Of a DNA stretch of 7,621 nt, positions 5,641-7,621 are shown one piece after another. The notes under the pieces were generated by a model. The model had not been told where the DNA came from. It made no database searches and saw only the letters and a list, made by a program, of their open reading frames with translations. Source of the stretch: Alphaproteobacteria bacterium. GTDB lineage: Bacteria; Pseudomonadota; Alphaproteobacteria; Micropepsales; Micropepsaceae. The stretch's first letter is position 1; the number at the start of each line of letters is the position of its first letter. Location of the stretch: contig DMER01000176.1 in assembly GCA_003451645.1 (NCBI GenBank), forward strand, positions 27,959 to 35,579, read 5' to 3'. The translations under genes were made by a program, and so were the position numbers.

Positions 5641-6962
5641 CCGCGTCCCAACCAACAGCCGCGAGGCCATTCGCGATTAGGAATGTGCGCTTGCTGGACC
5701 CTGAGAGTGGCTACGATGCGCATGGCGCGCTTCTGGCCGAGGACGGCAAAATTACGGCGATGGGCCCCACGATTTTCGGTCGTGACTTGTTTGGCGAGCA
5801 AATCCCAGCAGGCGCCGAGGTGATCGACGGCGGTGGGCACATCTTATGCCCCGGCTTCATCGACATGCGTGTCTTCACGGGCGAACCGGGCAGCGAGCAT
5901 CGCGAAACACTGGAGAGCGCCTCGCGCGCCGCAGCAGCCGGCGGCGTCACAACCTTTGTCATGATGCCGGACACGGACCCCATCATCGATGATGCGGCGC
6001 TGGTTGACTTCATCCTTCGGCGCGCGCTGGCAACGGCGTCTGTCCGCGTGCTGCCTGCGGCGGCCCTCACACGCGGCCTCAAGGGTGAGGCCATGACCGA
6101 GTTCGGGCTGCTGCAGGAGGCAGGCGCCGTGATGGTCACGGACGCAACGCGCGCTGTTGGCAATGCGCTGGTCATGCGGCGCTGCCTGTCTTACGCGTCC
6201 AATTTCGACGTCCTTGTCGCGCCCCATATCGACGTGCCCGAGTTGGCGCAAGGGGCCGCCAATGAAGGTGAGTTCGCGGGCCGCATGGGTCTTCCGGGCA
6301 TTCCTGGGATAGCTGAGGTCATTGGCCTTGAGCGGGACTTGCGTTTGCTGGCGGGCACGGGTGCGCGCTATCATGCGGGTCAAGTCTCAACCGCAGAGTC
6401 GCTGGAGGTTATCCGGCGCGCCAGGGCGCAAGGCCTCACCATCAGCTGCGCAGTCTCCGCCCACCATCTGGCGCTCAATGAACTCGACATTGCCGACTAC
6501 AAGACCTTCGCCAAGGTCCATCCGCCCTTGCGTGCGGAGTGGGAGCGCCAGGCCCTTGTGGAGGGTGTGCGCGATGGCACGATCGACGCAATTGTCTCAA
6601 GCCACGATCCGCAGGCGACCGAGGCCAAACGGCTTCCCTTTGCTCAGGCGGCTTTTGGTGCGATCGGTCTGGAGACCTTACTCCCCGCGTCTTTAGGTCT
6701 GTACCACAATGCAGGCGTCGCATTGCGGGACGTTCTGGCCAAGCTAACCTGCGGACCGGCCAATATCTTGCGGCTGCCGCAAGGACGTTTGGCGCCAGGC
6801 GCGCCTGCGGATTTGGTGCTGTTCGATCCCGATGCCCCGGTCAGAATCGACCCACAGACCTTTCACTCCCATACCAAGAATTCGCCCTTCAAGGGCCGCC
6901 TGATGAATGGCCGCGTGCTGCGCACGATTGTCGGCGGCCGCCAAGTCTACGCAGCCGGCTGA
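5637..6962 (+). CDS. Dihydroorotase-like protein, probably catalytically inactive (PyrC'/PyrX type)
   Basis: The 441-residue protein aligns along its whole length with class I dihydroorotases of the amidohydrolase superfamily, but its metal site is degraded. The usual 'DxHxHxREPG' reads [10 protein letters not shown] (76-85), so both zinc histidines and the substrate arginine are gone. The later 'AHVST' histidine is Q249 (A-G-Q-V-S-T), and the catalytic Asp of 'TDHAPH' is S322 (V-S-S-H-D-P-Q). H197 and the A-H-H near 275-277 remain. The fold-defining parts G-L-P-G-I-P (218-223), K-V-H-P-P-L-R (293-299), G-L-E-T-L-L-P (344-350) and the C-terminal N-S-P-F-K-G segment are kept. The ATGA overlap with pyrB matches Pseudomonas pyrB-pyrC', where the inactive homologue is needed to assemble the active transcarbamoylase dodecamer. 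A structural role here is inferred. It is often labelled simply 'dihydroorotase', which would overstate its activity. Confidence 0.9.
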   Translation: MTASQPTAARPFAIRNVRLLDPESGYDAHGALLAEDGKITAMGPTIFGRDLFGEQIPAGAEVIDGGGHILCPGFIDMRVFTGEPGSEHRETLESASRAAAAGGVTTFVMMPDTDPIIDDAALVDFILRRALATASVRVLPAAALTRGLKGEAMTEFGLLQEAGAVMVTDATRAVGNALVMRRCLSYASNFDVLVAPHIDVPELAQGAANEGEFAGRMGLPGIPGIAEVIGLERDLRLLAGTGARYHAGQVSTAESLEVIRRARAQGLTISCAVSAHHLALNELDIADYKTFAKVHPPLRAEWERQALVEGVRDGTIDAIVSSHDPQATEAKRLPFAQAAFGAIGLETLLPASLGLYHNAGVALRDVLAKLTCGPANILRLPQGRLAPGAPADLVLFDPDAPVRIDPQTFHSHTKNSPFKGRLMNGRVLRTIVGGRQVYAAG

Positions 6963-6969
6963 ACCACGC

Positions 6970-6998
6970 TTGACAACGCTTGGTGCGGCAGGCGAATC
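6970..6998 (+). promoter_or_regulatory. Possible promoter upstream of plsY (consensus -35 box)
   Basis: A perfect -35 hexamer TTGACA lies at 6970-6975, just after the pyrC-like stop codon and about 60 bases before the plsY ATG. The region 17 bases further on (6993-6998, CGAATC) is a poor -10 box. The -35 box overlaps a 7-base direct repeat (ACGCTTG at 6966 and 6976). plsY could equally be read through from pyrB. Confidence 0.3.
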
Positions 6999-7033
6999 CG
7001 TTATCAGCAAGCAACCCATTTGGCCAGAATTCC

Positions 7034-7621
7034 ATGCCCATTGCCTTCCCCGATCCCATTTCCTGGAGCATGAGCGGGCCCTATTACCTCGCAGCACTCG
7101 CAGGCGGTTATTTGCTGGGCTCGATCCCGTTCAGCTATTTGATCGCGCAGTGGTTCGGCCATGGCGACATCCGCAACATTGGCTCCGGCAATGTGGGCGC
7201 CACCAATGTGTTGCGGACGGGCGACAAGCGCGCTGCGGCGCTGGCCCTCCTTGGCGATTTGGGCAAGGCTGCCCTGGCTGTGCAGATCGGTAAGTATTTC
7301 GGCAATGAGATTGCCTTCTTTACGGCATTAGGCGCTTTCACCGGCCATGTCTTCCCCGTTTGGCTGCGCTTCCAGGGGGGCAAGGGCGTTGCGACCTATG
7401 CCGGGACACTGCTGGCCTTGGATATCGAGGTATTTCTAGTCAGCATGCTGACTTGGGTGGGCGTCGCTTTATTGACCCGGATTTCATCCCTGAGCGCACT
7501 AGTGACCGCCCTGCTCGTGCCGGTTTACATGGCCCTCGACAGTCAACCGCTGTTCGCGGGCCTGACCCTGCTCCTGGGGATTTTGGTGTACATCACCCAC
7601 CGCTCCAATATCGCGCGCCTC
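7034..7621 (+). CDS. plsY: Glycerol-3-phosphate acyltransferase PlsY (3' end outside window)
   Basis: PlsY is an inner-membrane enzyme that transfers the acyl group from acyl phosphate to glycerol 3-phosphate, giving lysophosphatidate, the first step of membrane phospholipid synthesis in most bacteria. The frame is open for 196 codons to the window edge. It shows the three conserved cytosolic motifs: S-G-N-V-G-A-T-N-V-L-R (51-61) preceded by G-S-I-P-F (29-33), G-H-V-F-P-V-W-L-R-F-Q-G-G-K-G-V-A (104-120), and H-R-S-N-I-A-R-L (189-196) at the very end. PlsY proteins are about 200 residues, so only a few codons are missing. The start is uncertain: the ATG at 7034 has no Shine-Dalgarno sequence, and a second ATG at 7070, preceded by GGAG at a spacing of one base, would drop 12 residues without losing the first helix. 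It lies 71 bases after the pyrC-like gene. Confidence 0.95.
   Translation, partial: MPIAFPDPISWSMSGPYYLAALAGGYLLGSIPFSYLIAQWFGHGDIRNIGSGNVGATNVLRTGDKRAAALALLGDLGKAALAVQIGKYFGNEIAFFTALGAFTGHVFPVWLRFQGGKGVATYAGTLLALDIEVFLVSMLTWVGVALLTRISSLSALVTALLVPVYMALDSQPLFAGLTLLLGILVYITHRSNIARL

Overview
The window looks like a chromosomal segment of an alphaproteobacterium. Three things point there: GC content of roughly 60-65% over most of it by hand counts of sample lines; protein sequences that resemble alphaproteobacterial versions of RuvX, PyrB and PlsY; and the gene order ruvX ... pyrB - pyrC-like - plsY, which I remember as common in that class (often followed by dprA and topA, which would lie beyond the right edge). 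I cannot name the genus.

Layout, left to right. Positions 1-218 (+) hold the C-terminal end of a LysR-type regulator cut by the window edge. Facing it, 249-1005 (-) is a two-gene toxin-antitoxin-like module: a small Phd-like protein followed by a PIN-domain protein, overlapping by 8 bases. Behind them on the same strand is a short-chain dehydrogenase (1030-1800, -). Divergent from it, only 28 bases away, is ruvX (1829-2296, +). Two membrane transporters follow: an MFS permease (2366-3709) and an AEC-family carrier (3717-4631), 7 bases apart and probably one operon. Then come pyrB (4690-5640) and a pyrC-like gene (5637-6962) that overlap by ATGA, and finally the start of plsY (7034 to the window end).

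How it works together. PyrB is an apparently complete aspartate carbamoyltransferase, the committed step of pyrimidine synthesis. The PyrC-like partner has lost the HxH zinc motif and two further metal ligands, so it is most likely a non-catalytic dihydroorotase homologue that supports PyrB assembly or regulation, as described for PyrC' of Pseudomonas. The active dihydroorotase should then be encoded elsewhere. RuvX and PlsY are housekeeping genes (RNA/DNA processing and phospholipid synthesis). The transporter pair between ruvX and pyrB, and the toxin-antitoxin/SDR/LysR block to the left, look like accessory genes placed next to a conserved core.

I found no RNA genes, CRISPR, insertion sequence or clear terminator, and no gene-free stretch over 300 bases. 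I do not see a wholly new system here. The most informative points are the degenerate PyrC active site, the palindrome over the antitoxin start codon, and the unusual features of the toxin-antitoxin pair.
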